Shown: positions 36,331-47,658 of the stretch, piece by piece
Layout: every line of letters begins with the position of its first letter
Numbering within the stretch: the first letter of the stretch is position 1
Assembly (NCBI RefSeq): GCF_958295425.1
Contig: NC_081150.1
Coordinates: forward strand, 846,501 to 910,500
Direction of reading: 5' to 3'
DNA length: 64,000 nt
From: Solea solea
Lineage: Eukaryota; Chordata; Actinopteri; Pleuronectiformes; Soleidae
Program-made: the position numbers and the translations under genes
The notes under the pieces: model-generated
What the model was told of the DNA's origin: nothing
Database searches by the model: none
The model's input: only the letters and a program-made list of their open reading frames with translations

Positions 36331-39300
36331 GTGAGTGTCTGTGTGTGTACGTGTGTGTGCGTGGGCATCCACAGCGAGCGCGCGACATTCTTGCGGTCTG
36401 TGGCTTCGACCCCGCGCTGCATCACATCTGTATTAAAAATAGCTCACAGTCAATAACCGTCAGCGGTGGCTCGTCACCTCAGCACCGGCGCCTGATCGAC
36501 CACTGACCGGTGCAGATGCGCGTGATCGCTCGGTGGCTGCATGCAGCGGACAGGTGTGTGTGTGTGAGAGTGTGCTGCTGCTGATGATGCTGCTGCTGAT
36601 GCTGCTGCTGCTGATGCTGCTGCAGTCACTCTGCGTGACTCACAGGTTCATGATGCTCATGCATGTATTTAAATGAGGCCCATTGACAGCCAGCAGTCCC
36701 TCACATCACCATCCACCGCCTGTCACGTGTTATTTCTATTATACCTTCACTATACATTCAAATTTAAATAATAATGATAACAATAATAATAATCATAACA
36801 ACACTCCTGTGAACTTTAAATCGCACCTTTGCAGAACAAGGTTAACAAAGTATTTCACAAGGTCAACTAAAGTTGGACTAATCAGACTTATGATGGTGAT
36901 GGTCTGCGTTTATACAGCACGTTTGTAGTCTTTTATTTTTGAATTACACTTTGTATTGTTCCCTTCCAAGGCTGCAGCTAACGATTATTTTCATAATCGG
37001 TTGATACCGACGTCCTTTGTCGCCCGAGAGGATTTGCAGCAGCTCATGAAGAGAGTTAGAACAGACATGAATAAATGAAGAACATGGTTCGATGGCAACA
37101 AATGATCAAAAACAAAACAAGTTATCTTTGGTAATCGTGGAATATACACGTTATATTGAGAGAGTGTATGACATTCAATTTCTCGGTGAAAGTCTAGACT
37201 GTAAATGGCATTGGAGACCACATGTAAGATATGTGTGATCTGAATTATCAAGGAGAGTTGCTTTGTTGGGTAAAGAAAGAAATATTATTACATGTCATAT
37301 AATATATGACATGTAATAATATTATTGAACAAAGTGTTGCCATATTTGACTTCCTGTGTGGAGGTATGGGGGAATGTACGGTGGCTGACAGGGGCCAACG
37401 CACTGCAACAACCCAAAACATGCAGGAGGAGAAACAAGCTGCATATTCACAAATGCTGCACATTCAAAAACATGCAGGACAGGAAGCACACACAGGTCCC
37501 AAAACACATGCAGAAACCAAAACACCAGCATATTCATCAATGGAAGTGGGTCTGTGGGAGCGCTCGTTTTCGTGCGGCTCTAAGACCAGCCGTTTCTATA
37601 CGTGGGGACTACTTAATTCTTACTTACTTACTTATTAAAGACCTTTATTAAGAGGTTCTCCTCCAGTAACAACACAGTTTTTATGATCAGTGTTTAAATT
37701 GGGCGTAGAAAAGTATGCTTTTATTACATCTCAAAGTTGAGAAAGAGAAAATCTGACTTCTAATTTGAATTTTTTTCAAACATTCTACAGTACAACTGGA
37801 TTACAGAACTGGATTATACAGTACTTTGTGCAGATGCTTCTGTCCGATTAATAGGTCTCTGAAACATAGCAGCGAGGAGATGTGTTTTCAAACGTGTCCA
37901 CAGATACGGTGATCTGAGTGTTTTATTTTGAAAACCAGACGTCAATGTCCTTAAAAATCAGCTTGACTGCAGATTTTTTACTATGAAGCCCATTTGTAAT
38001 TCACCGTCAGAGTTTGACTGCAGAGAAACGAGTGTCGGATAGCTTGACCACAGTCGGATAACCTCTTAATAAAGGTCTTTTAATAAAGTAAGAATTAAGT
38101 AGTAATCGTAGCATCGTAACGGCTGGTCGTAGAGCTGCATGAAAACGAGCGCTCCCACAGACCCACGTCCGTTATTGAATATGCTGGTGTTTTGGTTTCT
38201 GCTTGTGTTTTGGGGTTTGTGTGTGTTTTCGCTTCTGTGTGTGTTTTTGTTTGTGAATCTGCAATTTACGCTGAAAAAGAAGAGAATAGGGACCGTGTTA
38301 GCGTTGAATGATTTTGTTGTTGTATGGAGCAAAGAAACCAGAGAATTTTCACTTTTAAGAAGTTAAAAAAACTTGTTTTATTTCTTGTCTTATTGTTTCA
38401 ATATTTGTTTCAATTTGTTTCAATGTACAATATTCAACTTTTGGGGGCGGGGTGGAATTTTGAAATTCATAACTGAAACAGTTTTTCTGACCTTTCAAAC
38501 ATTTAAACATTCATACAACAAAACAATTCTTACATGATTTCTCTTTTGGAAGTAACTTTGAATCTTGAAGCTAAAAGTAAAAAAAAAGTCCTTATTTTTA
38601 TATAGTCTTCATATTATAAAGCACGTTATCAAGTGTAAATATGTCAATAGTGGGAATTAAGCACACTGTTCTCCACAAACAACAGCCATTTATCCACCTT
38701 TTAAAAGTGAAGGCTTCCTATTATTCAAAGGAACCATACATGTTTCGATTTGTCGCATCATGCTGATGTTTTTGTTTTTGTTCAGACGGGTTTAATCAAT
38801 TTTGATCACATTCAGCAAAGTTACCAGGGAAAACGTGCGGAAAAATAGGGCGTCTTTAGGGCGTCCCGTCTAATTTCTTATTATTTCCAGTACGTGATAA
38901 ACCCCAGGACGCCCTGCTGGATAAAGGGTAGAAAATGGATGTATGGATATTATACACTTACTTACAATTATTAAACACGACAGCAAAACAATGAGCAAAC
39001 ACTGGGCAACATTGGAGAGAAAACTCTGTCAGAACCAGACGTGTACGAACATCTGCCTCAACAGGTTGGGATAGGAGAGAGGAGAGAAAGGAGGGGGAAA
39101 GGAAGGAGGTTAGTGAAGGAGAGGTGTGTGAAAAGAAGAATGGAGAGACTGTTTGGGAATCCCTGCTTTAACATGCAGCAGGACTCTAAACTCAAAGCTC
39201 TGTTCTTAACTACTGATGATGCCTGATGGCGTTCTTTTTTGATTTAATACAGATACTGTCATCCTTATTGATTGATTGATTGATTGATTTGTGTGTGTGC

Positions 39301-41650
39301 AGCTCATCTATGAGAGCTTTACCAGGTTTCTGGTGGAACACAAAGGCTACGACAAGGACCTGCTGAACCTCACTCCTGCTACCTGGGATTTCTGGTGAGT
39401 CTGTCACTCAGCAGCAGTTTTTTTCGTATTCCTCTTAATTTCTTTGCCTGACACAATACCTCTTTGATCATATTATGTCTGGTTTTCTTTGTTTCTTTGA
39501 GCGTACGGGTCATTAGTCAACCTGAAACCAGGCAAACACATTATTCACATCAGTCAGACCTCAACGATTCCACTTTTATAGACTTTACTGATCAGTGAGC
39601 GCATGGGAAACACACGACACAGCAGGACCATGCAGCAATGATCTGAGTTAACCTTCTGTATCGATGAGGGTGAAAAAGAAAAGAAACGGTTCCATTATAA
39701 AATGATTATTGATGCATCAGAGTCTTTCTATATCATTTTATACTGTACATTAATATATCAAATATTAATGTGCGAGTGGAAATGACTTGCAACACATAAA
39801 CAAAAATATACAAAGCTTAAAATCATGTTACATGAACAGTTGAGTGCCTTCTTTCATTTTTGACTTTGAAACACCAGCTAATATACTGTATATATTGATA
39901 TACATCAATAGGGCGGGGCAATATATCAATGTTATATCTATATCGTGACATTTGGATAACGTCATATACAAAAAACTTTTAAAGGCCTATTATATTGGGT
40001 ACATTTAAATACACAAAATAATTATTAATGTGTTATTAATAATTAATAACACATGTTGATCGGAAACGCATGGAATCGACAAAATGATATTTAAAAAAAA
40101 GGTCACTTAATAACACATTACTCATTTGTGTTATTGCAGAATTTTACCACATTATTCAGTCAATTTTATTGTTTTTAACACACGCAATTATCCTCATGTA
40201 ATACAGACCCTGAACAGATATTTACAGTGTATTTTCACTCTCCTTTGAGAAGCACAAACTCTCAGAGTCCAGAGAAACAAGCAGCTTTATAGCCACACAT
40301 ATCTCATATATCAGGGTTAATTATAAGCCATATCCCCCACAGAGATTTGATTTATATCATGCATATCAAATGTATATCACGGTAAGATTTTTCTCCCATA
40401 TCGCCCAGCCCTATACTTAAAGACACATGCAAAAATACAGCAGATTATTGATTGTTATTTTGTTATTTTAGTGGCTCAGACATCAGTGATTATACGGGTC
40501 TCTGTCTTTACACATTGGCTTTTGTGTGCAGTTTCAAAGGACTTGTGGTGGATCTGGAGGAGGGAAACCTGGTGAAACTGGCTGAAGATGGCACTGTCTT
40601 GCGGTAAGTTCATTGTCTTTCTTTTGTTAAGGTCCTCAGCTTTGTTTGTCAACATTTAAAGCGGGATAATATCGTTTTTATGTCCTGCTTCGTTAGAGCG
40701 ACGCACGGAACCAATGACCTCAGCACAGAGGAGATCATCAAACGTTATGGGCCTAAAAGGGAGTGGAAGCACTTCAACAGCCTCAACACCTCCTTCACCA
40801 GATCTGGTATCATATTATTATCATCATCTTTCTTTAAAGGGATAGTTCAGGGAGTGTGGATGTTTGAGGCATCATCAGCATGAAACAGGCAGGCACACTG
40901 TCAATTAAAACATGGCCGCCAGTGGGGACAGCAAAACAACAAACTGAAAACTGACTGGAAATTAAGGTTTTCAAAACTGCTCACTCTCCCGCACCATATA
41001 TTTAATAATGGAGGCAGCAATGGATCCCACTTCTCCTTTGAGCTGTGATATGAAATAGCTGATTTACTGATGGACCTTGGTGCATTGTCTAATGGTAAGA
41101 CACAGTGGTGAACTTATTCATAGTGTGACACGGATTTGATTCGGTGATCTCTTTGCTCACTAATTAAAACGCTATATTTGTTATGTCTTTGCTGGTAGCC
41201 ATGTTTTAGTGCAAGCTTGCCAGGGTTCAGGGGGCCTGCAGTCAGTTATGACGTAAATACACCGATTGCTGTTTGCTGCTAGTTCTTATTTGTTTTTGGT
41301 TAATGTGCATTATCTTTTCCCACTTCACTCTATTTAATTGGTTTACCAATCTTTCCTTTTTGTCTTTGCAGCAAAGTACTATTTCTATGACAACTACTTT
41401 GATCTACCTGGTGCTCTTCTCTGTGGAAGAGTTGTGGATATGTTGCACAAGGTACTATTTGATCATTGAGTGTGCAGCTTCATGTCATTGAGTGATATTT
41501 TTATTATTTCAGAATATTTGGAAAAACTTTGTCAATATGTAACTTTTCATTTCCTGTGTGACGAACAGCGAGGAAATGAGGTGAATCCCGACTTTTGGAA
41601 AGACATAGTTGCTGCCATCGACCACAATTACAACACGTCTGCATTCAAAG
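36238..41650 (+). CDS. nt5dc1: Nt5dc1, 5'-nucleotidase domain-containing HAD protein (exons 1-6, 3' part outside window)
   Basis: HAD-superfamily protein of the cytosolic 5'-nucleotidase II-like group; its true substrate is not settled. Coding exons 36238-36330, 39303-39394, 40532-40603, 40697-40806, 41372-41451 and 41569-41650 join in phase (529 nt, 176 residues plus one base). The N-terminus is MSDYFSLSDCDVIGFDLDHT; Asp16 and Asp18 form the DxDxT nucleophile motif of the family. Further blocks match vertebrate NT5DC1: GYDKDLLNLTP, KREWKHF, KYYFYDNYFDLPGALLC and FWKDIVAAIDHNY. Family proteins are about 455 aa, so roughly 60% is missing here, including the later HAD motifs. Intron 6 opens at 41651 with GTAAAG and runs beyond the window unless a cryptic exon was missed. 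col10a1 lies antisense in that intron, as in mammals. Confidence 0.96.
36573..36624. repeat. CTG/ATG triplet repeat in nt5dc1 intron 1
   Basis: Interrupted CTG repeats with GATG units, about 17 triplets, non-coding. Confidence 0.9.
36967..37008 (-). repeat. Fragment of the 'ATCGATTA...GCAGCCCT' dispersed repeat
   Basis: AGGCTGCAGCTAACGATTAT and TTTTCATAATCGGTTGATA, in reverse orientation. Confidence 0.5.
37281..37323. repeat. Perfect hairpin, 20-bp arms, 3-nt loop
   Basis: AATATTATTACATGTCATAT, loop AAT, then the exact reverse complement. Confidence 0.95.
37495..38225. repeat. Inverted pair of ~170-bp repeats in nt5dc1 intron 1
   Basis: Plus-strand arm 37495-37663 and minus-strand arm 38225-38056 share GGGTCTGTGGGAGCGCTCGT, ACCAAAACACCAGCATATTC, TACTTAATTCTTACTT and GACCTTTATTAAGAGGTT. 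About 390 bases separate them. No ORF or transposase. Confidence 0.8.
39267..39290. repeat. nt5dc1: (GATT)n tract before nt5dc1 exon 2
   Basis: Six ATTG/GATT units next to the GTGTGTGTGCAG acceptor of exon 2. Confidence 0.9.
39303..39394 (+). CDS. nt5dc1: nt5dc1 exon 2
   Basis: Preceded by a GATT tract and GTGTGTGTGCAG. It encodes LIYESFTRFLVEHKGYDKD and onward to TWDF, plus two bases of the next codon. Donor GTGAGT. Confidence 0.95.
39905..40420. mobile_element. MITE-like element in nt5dc1 intron 2
   Basis: The ends mirror each other: AATAGGGCGGGGCAATATAT on the left and, reversed, GTATAGGGCTGGGCGATATG on the right. The ~510 bp inside is AT-rich and has no ORF, with an inner 13-bp palindrome (40028-40054). 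Positions 56770-57000 share its middle. Superfamily unknown. Confidence 0.6.
40532..40603 (+). CDS. nt5dc1: nt5dc1 exon 3
   Basis: 72 nt encoding FKGLVVDLEEGNLVKLAEDG, then TVL. Acceptor TGTGCAG and donor GTAAGT. It matches the KGLALDLEDGNFLKLANNG block of human NT5DC1. Confidence 0.95.
40697..40806 (+). CDS. nt5dc1: nt5dc1 exon 4
   Basis: Encodes RATHGTNDLSTEEIIKRYG and KREWKHFNSLNTSFTRS. Acceptor TTCGTTAG, donor GTATCA (weaker than the others). RATHGT aligns with RASHGT of the human protein. Confidence 0.94.
41372..41451 (+). CDS. nt5dc1: nt5dc1 exon 5
   Basis: Encodes AKYYFYDNYFDLPGALLCGR and VVDMLHK, the most conserved block seen. Acceptor TTTGCAG, donor GTACTA, ends in phase 0. Confidence 0.95.
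41569..41650 (+). CDS. nt5dc1: nt5dc1 exon 6 (last exon visible)
   Basis: Encodes RGNEVNPDFWKDIVAAIDHN and YNTSAFK plus one base. Donor GTAAAG. The next expected block, around a YFPEIKRDPG-like sequence, was not found downstream on the plus strand. Confidence 0.94.
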
Positions 41651-42148
41651 GTAAAGCTGCACATGTGTTTTACTTTGTAACTCATTGCTGATGTCTTTCT
41701 GTCAAGGAAAGTATATTTTAAGAGAGCACAACACACACAAACCAGAGACAGTATTGTTTTCTTTTTCAGACTAGAACTTTTATTCTGTATTTAGGTCAGA
41801 AAGTGGTACATAACGTAACACACCCAATGGGACATTGCTGTTTTTGAAAAAAAAAAAATCTTTCAATTTGTCATTCTGTGCTTGTCTTTCTAGTCACAGT
41901 GCTGATCTCTAATAACACATAGTACAACAGATTTGCTCGTGCTTTTGTATGTATATTACAGGAAAACTCTTGAACAACAGACATCAGTAAAACAAACACA
42001 AATAAAAGACATGCTGTAAATGTTACAGGCAGTTGTATAGCACCACTTAAGATATCTTCCAATGTTGTCTTGTGTTTCTTAAAAGTGAAGAGGCACACAT
42101 AAGGATGATCTGGGGAATGGTATCAATTTCAACCACATACTTTAAGGT

Positions 42149-42154
42149 TTTATT
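42149..42154 (-). promoter_or_regulatory. col10a1: Candidate polyadenylation signal of col10a1
   Basis: AATAAA on the minus strand about 190 bases after the stop codon. A further AATAAA lies near 41778-41783. Which one is used cannot be told; both fall between nt5dc1 exon 6 and the col10a1 stop. Confidence 0.45.
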
Positions 42155-42342
42155 TAGCATCAATACCTCTGTTAAACCTAACCCATAATTCTAATGATTT
42201 CAATGAGGCAATTAAACATTTAAAAACTACAGCCATGTTTTTCTTTGATCTACGATCTCAATTTGGAATTTTTGTAAGCGGATCTGTTTCTCTGAGTAGT
42301 TCAATGTTTGTAAGGTTTTGAGGTTTACTTGGATTTGTGAAA

Positions 42343-44198
42343 TCACGTTGAGGCAATCAAGAACCCAGAGAAAGCACAGTGAACATTATCTGCAGCAAAT
42401 ATGCCATTACTCTCCTCATCAGGGACCTGGAGGAAGACCCTGTCACCAGCATGCAGCATGAGCACAGCGCTGCCTGACATCTGATCCAGGAAGCCCTTGT
42501 TGTACTCATCATAGGTGAAGAGTACTGGCTCCTCATTTTTGTAGAGGGCCACCAATGCGTTGGCACCATTGACATGGATGTGATAGCTGAAATAGTAGAG
42601 ACCTGGGATCTGGCAGTTGAACACACCACTGTGGTCATCATAGTGGTGCTCTCCATTATACAGAACCTGGTTAAACCGAATTGGGTGTCCAGCTGGGGGG
42701 TAGGCCGTGGTCAGAACAGCACTAAATGCAGACATGGGCGCCTTCATCATCTCATGAGACAGTGCAACCTCGTGGGACTTGATTGGCATGCTCTTCTCAT
42801 GGTAGTAGACCATCTCACCTGGTGGACCAGGTGGACCAGGAGGACCAGAGGCGCCTGGGATACCATCATTACCTCTTTCACCTGGAATTCCAGGTTGACC
42901 CTGAGGACCAGAAATTCCCTTAGATGTCAGGCCAGATGGGCCTGGTGGGCCTGGAACACCAGGATGGCCCTTAAGTCCTGCGGGGCCTGAGGGACCGGGG
43001 GGACCAGAGGGTCCCATAGGTCCTGGCCTTCCATCCTCACCATTCTGTCCTGGTGCTCCTTGGGGACCGGTGTGTCCTTTTAGTCCTGGTGCACCATTTG
43101 AACCTGGTTGACCTGGGGAACCAGCATGGCCTTGTGCACCCTTTGAACCTTGAGGGCCATTATGACCTGGAATTCCTGAAGGACCTACTGCTCCAGGGGA
43201 ACCTGGTTTACCAGTGAAACCCTGAGCTCCTTGTTCGCCTTTGGTTCCCCTTGGGCCTGGTGCACCAACCATACCGACATCGCCTTTGGGTCCTGCTGGG
43301 CCTGACTCACCCTGGAATCCTCTTGCACCCTGTGGACCAGCTGGACCGATAGGACCAGTAGCACCTGGTTGACCAGTATAACCAGTTGGACCTGGTTCTC
43401 CTTTCTGACCAGTGGTTCCAGAGGTACCGGGGGCTCCTCTGCTGCCTGGAATTCCAGGTTCTCCTGTTTTTCCAACACCTGGCATTCCAGGTGAGCCTGC
43501 CTGACCAGCTGGTCCCTGTGGGCCTTTAAGGCCCATAGGTCCAGGCAAACCTGGGGTACCATTTTGGCCTGGCTTTCCTGGTGATCCTGTGCCTGGAGCC
43601 CCAGTGTGACCCTTTGCTCCTGGCATACCCATTGCCCCAGGAGAACCATCTCTTCCTGGCATACCAGACTTGCCAGGCTCCCCAGGATAGCCAGTAGCTC
43701 CAGGTTTACCAACTCCAGGCTTGCCGGGCATACCAGATGGGCCCATTGGTCCAACTGGACCTGATGATCCTTGAACCCCAGGAACTCCAATACCTCTTTC
43801 TCCTTTGGTGCCAGGAAGACCAGGAATACCAGGATGTCCCTTCAGACCAGGCTCTCCTCTTGGTCCCATTGCCCCAGGAATTCCAGATGGCCCAGGTTTT
43901 CCAGCAGAAGAATATCCAGCAGGTCCAGGTGCTCCATTTGAACCAGGTGTACCCCGGGGGCCCATTTGTCCAGGTGCACCAGTTGCGCCTCTCTCACCAG
44001 GGATGCCAGGGGCACCTGGTTTTCCAGGTCCACCTGGGGTACCAGGTTTACCTGCCTGAGAGTGGCCAGGTGCTCCAGGAGATCCAGGTGGCCCTTGTGG
44101 TCCAGTATGTCCTACACCACTCTTTCCAGGAGATCCAGGTGGTCCCATTGGTCCTGGCTCACCTGGAGGACCTTGAGGACCTTGTTCACCTGTAACAG
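42343..44198 (-). CDS. col10a1: col10a1 exon 3: triple helix and C1q head
   Basis: I chose the CTAG acceptor (AG at 44200-44199), which gives [10 protein letters not shown] and mirrors the AVRGEQG of human type X. A second in-phase acceptor nine bases further in (TTACAG, AG at 44191-44190) would give HGEQGPQ. The exon runs uninterrupted to TGA at 42345-42343. Confidence 0.95.
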
Positions 44199-47141
44199 CT
44201 AGTAAACACAGAAATATAGACTCATATTAAGTAATTGTTCAGGGGATATGATGCACAAGTTGATTGAAATTAGTGATTTGTCAGTCTGTTTAACCAAATA
44301 ATTAGCTTTGATGTAAAAAAGGTATATTGCATAATATTTTACATGGTGTTGTGGATGGATAAAACACACTAACAGTGGATACAATTTATTTCTGGATTAT
44401 AAACAAGTGTATGATGTAGAAATGGCTTCATCTTGAAGAATTTCTCTCCACTGTCTCTGACTCCTTTTGCCTTTTCAGTCAGTCACATACAGTACAATGA
44501 CTCCACGGTCCATGAATAACCCAAAATCTGGTATTCTACTTCTTATGACTTCAAACCAACTGGAAACACTCCTCCCATATGATTGTGGGGTAGGGTGTGG
44601 GGACAGCAGTGCTTTTATTGCCCCTGGAATAGTCCTCACAGCACTGCTCATCTGAGGTGATGTTCTCACCATCTTACATCTACTAGCGTGGGACCCACTA
44701 CAGCAGCTTCTGTGCATTTCATTTATTTTGCCCGCACTATACCCTTTAATTTCCTGCACTGCTCATGACCGTGAATATTCAGTTAGTGGTCAGCAAGTTG
44801 TCAACATCCCGCAGATGCATTTCCTACCACATCCTGTAGAGTTTATGGGCAAGGTAATATACATGTATGAAGCTGTCAATAAATGTTGGTTGGTTATTTT
44901 ACTGGAGGTTAGTGCTGGTACAAGTTTATATGAGGGACTTTTTTTTCTCTGTATTTTTGAATGTATTTCGTATATTGATATTGATTCAGCTAAGAAATGA
45001 GGGGTCAAAGGGTTTGGCAATGACATAAAAGGTTGCCATCTAGGTTTGAACCATTTTGACAAAGCTCAAGCTTTATTTTTGGAATAAATGGAAACATTTT
45101 TTAATTTAATCGTAGGTATAATCATTAGCTAAAGGCTAATTGACATGTCTCATGTGTAGTATTGAACCTTTATTTAATATATGTTCATAATATACTTAAA
45201 TGGGTCTGTCTATCTAAAATATTCATCATCGTCTATATATAACTTGCTAACATTAGTTCAGATTAACTTAATTTATTTGGGTGTTGCCATTCACTCTTCA
45301 TTTTTCAGTGAACAAGCGACAATGTGGCTTTAACATGAATATAGGCAAGTAGAAAAGGTAAGAGCAGTCCTACTCTGTGGATTGTACATGTGTGATAAAA
45401 TTGCCGGTTGTTGCCAAGAGAAAAGTACAACCTGTCAATGAAACTAGTCCAGTAGTGTTGGCATCTCTTTTCAATATGGTGGTTTTCTGAGGGAAAAACA
45501 CTTTGACAGGACTGTCATTTCCAGACCACATGAGTCTGTGCTGGAAACCTCACAGGATATATTTGTGCCAGAACTGGACCTTTGGCAGGCTGTACCACCA
45601 CAACCTTGAGGTGATGATGATACTGGTCACAGGAAGGGAACAATGTGTGACCCTCAGAGTTCTACTACACTTGAGTTTAGTTTACTCCCATTATTCTATC
45701 TGACCATTGTTGTTTCTGAGGCTATTTTTATTATTATTATTATTATTTATTATTATTTTATTTTGAACTAACTATCTATACGGTCTCCTCTGCAGAGTGA
45801 AGTTGCAGTGACTTTGTTGTGGCGTGTTTGTTAGATTAACTGTTTGGATGCAACAAAGTCTTTGTTGCATTTTTTTTTTTGTCATTCTTGTTGTGTGGTG
45901 TGATTATAAAACCACTAAGCAGTTTTTTGGGGCGTGCCTCTAACGTGGTAGCAACATCTGTTTGGGAGATTTGTCAAATTTGAGCTCTTACTTTTGTGTA
46001 GACATGCACTCCAACCACATCAAGGACCTTTTCAAAAACAAAGCTGGAGAAACAACCTGTCGTTCACAAAATAAGAACCATTGTTTGGTTGAGTCATAAA
46101 ATGCAGTGGTATACATCACCCTGGCAGTTACACAACGGCCACAGCTTTGGTTTTCTTTCTTTTTTCTTTTTTTTTTAAATTGCACATGCTAGTTTCTGTC
46201 TTGAACTATCATTTATCTAGAGCACAAGTGCTCTTTTACAGGAACATACCACCATTTTAGGGAGGTACACATCTACACATTCAGAGCAGGTCAACCAGAG
46301 CCTGCTTCTCTCAGCCAGTGAGAGAAGCTGCTGGGTTGTACACCTTGCTAACAAGTGATGAAGGGGGAGGAGGAAGGGGGGGGTGGCTTTGGAGCTCTCT
46401 TTTACTGCCAGCCTGCATAAAGGTGACTTTAATCAAATGGTCAGGGGAGTGGTGATGATGATGATGATGATGATTGAGGTCATGGCAAGGTTCACCCTTT
46501 TAAAGGAGTGATTCAGATTTTGGGTGTAGTAGATTTGATTGTAACTCACAGTGACTGGCTGTTAGCTTAGTCCTTCACTGGTGACTTTAAGTGACTTATT
46601 TTAATGAAATTGCTCTACATAATTACATATTTCATGTATAGACTCCTTTGAAACACATTTGGTGGTTGATGGTTTCGCTGCCGTATTTATTATTAAAGGT
46701 ATACACGTATTTAAATAAATGGAATGTATTATGAAGTCGATACACATCCAGCAGTGATTAGAAGTGAATATTGACTTGGCAGGATTTCTGATCTTGCAGC
46801 ATCTCTCTTGTTCAGAGCCATAAGACAGGTGTACAGGAAAGATATGGTTCAAAACTTTGCCCCGAAAAAATTTGAGCACTGAAACTGTGTAAGTATATTT
46901 CTCGTTGTAAGTGAGACAGTGTGCTGGCTTTTTGTTTGCTGTGTTTATCATCCCTCTTACTCCCAGTGTGTCAGGATTGCTTGATTGTACATGACATGTA
47001 GTTCTTGTGTGAAAGTGACTCACCATGACTCTTGACGGGGTAAGGAGTCTTGCTCACTTTGGGTACGTGGTAGTACCTATCGGGGGTTGCCTCGGCCAGA
47101 GCGAGGAGGACGAGGACAAGGCTTGTTACCCTGAGGTCCAT
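42343..47141 (-). CDS. col10a1: Collagen alpha-1(X) chain, short-chain network collagen
   Basis: Secreted homotrimeric collagen of hypertrophic cartilage and, in fish, bone-forming cells. Two coding exons, 47024-47141 and 42343-44198, give 1974 nt (657 aa plus stop; human 680). Layout: signal peptide [18 protein letters not shown] (1-18), short N-terminal non-collagenous region (19-42), Gly-X-Y helix (~43-501) with imperfections such as GYSSAGKPG and GLTSKGISG, then NC1 with a C1q/TNF-like head (526-657). The head contains the family signatures [30 protein letters not shown] and SGSAVLML. The three-exon layout, with one giant exon for helix and head, is the type X/VIII plan. Position inside the nt5dc1 intron in antisense argues for X rather than col8a1/col8a2. 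Nested transcription on opposite strands could allow interference, which is an inference only. Confidence 0.96.
45728..45765. repeat. (ATT)n microsatellite
   Basis: ATT units with short interruptions in col10a1 intron 2. Confidence 0.9.
46452..46474. repeat. (ATG)n microsatellite
   Basis: Seven ATG/GAT units in col10a1 intron 2. Confidence 0.9.
47024..47141 (-). CDS. col10a1: col10a1 coding exon 2 (start codon, signal peptide)
   Basis: The acceptor CCAG precedes 47156; 15 untranslated bases lead to the ATG at 47141 (AAGATGG context). It encodes the signal peptide and [20 protein letters not shown], then SH plus one base. Donor GTGAGT at 47023. Confidence 0.94.
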
Positions 47142-47513
47142 CTTGTGAAGCTAAACCTGGAAAAGACAAAAAAGGAAGAAGTGTGTGTTAGTCTGTGCCT
47201 CTAATGATAGTCAGGAACAGGCAGGGCCATGCATGATCCTTTCAAGTGTTGGAGAAGTGCAGAATGAAGAGACAAGTAAGAAATGTTACATTATTACAAC
47301 AACAACATAACAGTCGGTGCATTTCTTTGTGCAAACAGTTGTCAAACAGTGAAACTTTCTGCCCCAGTGTAATCCCAAGCATCACACATGGCTCATTACA
47401 CATGCAACCAGCAGCACTCACACTACCTCTCCATCCCCTCAGGGAGAGCCTGGCTGCAGCAGGAAGCCTCTGCAATCAGAAAATAAAAACCAAAAAGACC
47501 ATAGTCACCTTAC

Positions 47514-47625
47514 CGTGAAGGTTTACGCTCCAAAGAAACAATGGGGGGATCGAAGAAGCTGCTGTCACTGCTCCTGGCTGTTAAATCCTTAGTTGTGGAG
47601 TCTGTCAGTGTAAGTGGCAGCTGAT
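47514..47625 (-). other. col10a1: col10a1 non-coding exon 1 (5' UTR)
   Basis: The donor CACG|GTAAGG at 47514/47513 pairs with the acceptor before 47156. The upstream edge is estimated at about 30 bases below the TATA box. Type X genes characteristically have a short untranslated first exon. Confidence 0.7.
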
Positions 47626-47650
47626 GCTTCCTTGGGCTCTAGTCTCAAGG

Positions 47651-47658
47651 TATTTATA
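47651..47658 (-). promoter_or_regulatory. col10a1: col10a1 TATA box
   Basis: On the minus strand the sequence is GGTATAAATACC, a good TATA box placed so that transcription would start near 47625, just before the predicted exon 1. It is the only strong TATA candidate next to this gene. Confidence 0.7.

Noticed and set aside
42574..44202. Long frames on both strands inside col10a1 exon 3 (for example 43185-43790, 43737-44195)
   Set aside because: Shadows of the Gly-X-Y repeat in other frames; low-complexity repeats of codons keep several frames open.
46601..47026. 141-residue minus-strand frame touching col10a1 exon 2
   Set aside because: Intron 2 sequence in another frame from the signal-peptide exon, with no recognisable domain.
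42343..47141. col8a1 or col8a2 instead of col10a1
   Set aside because: The C1q heads are similar, but the AVTGEQG start of the helix and the position inside nt5dc1 fit type X.
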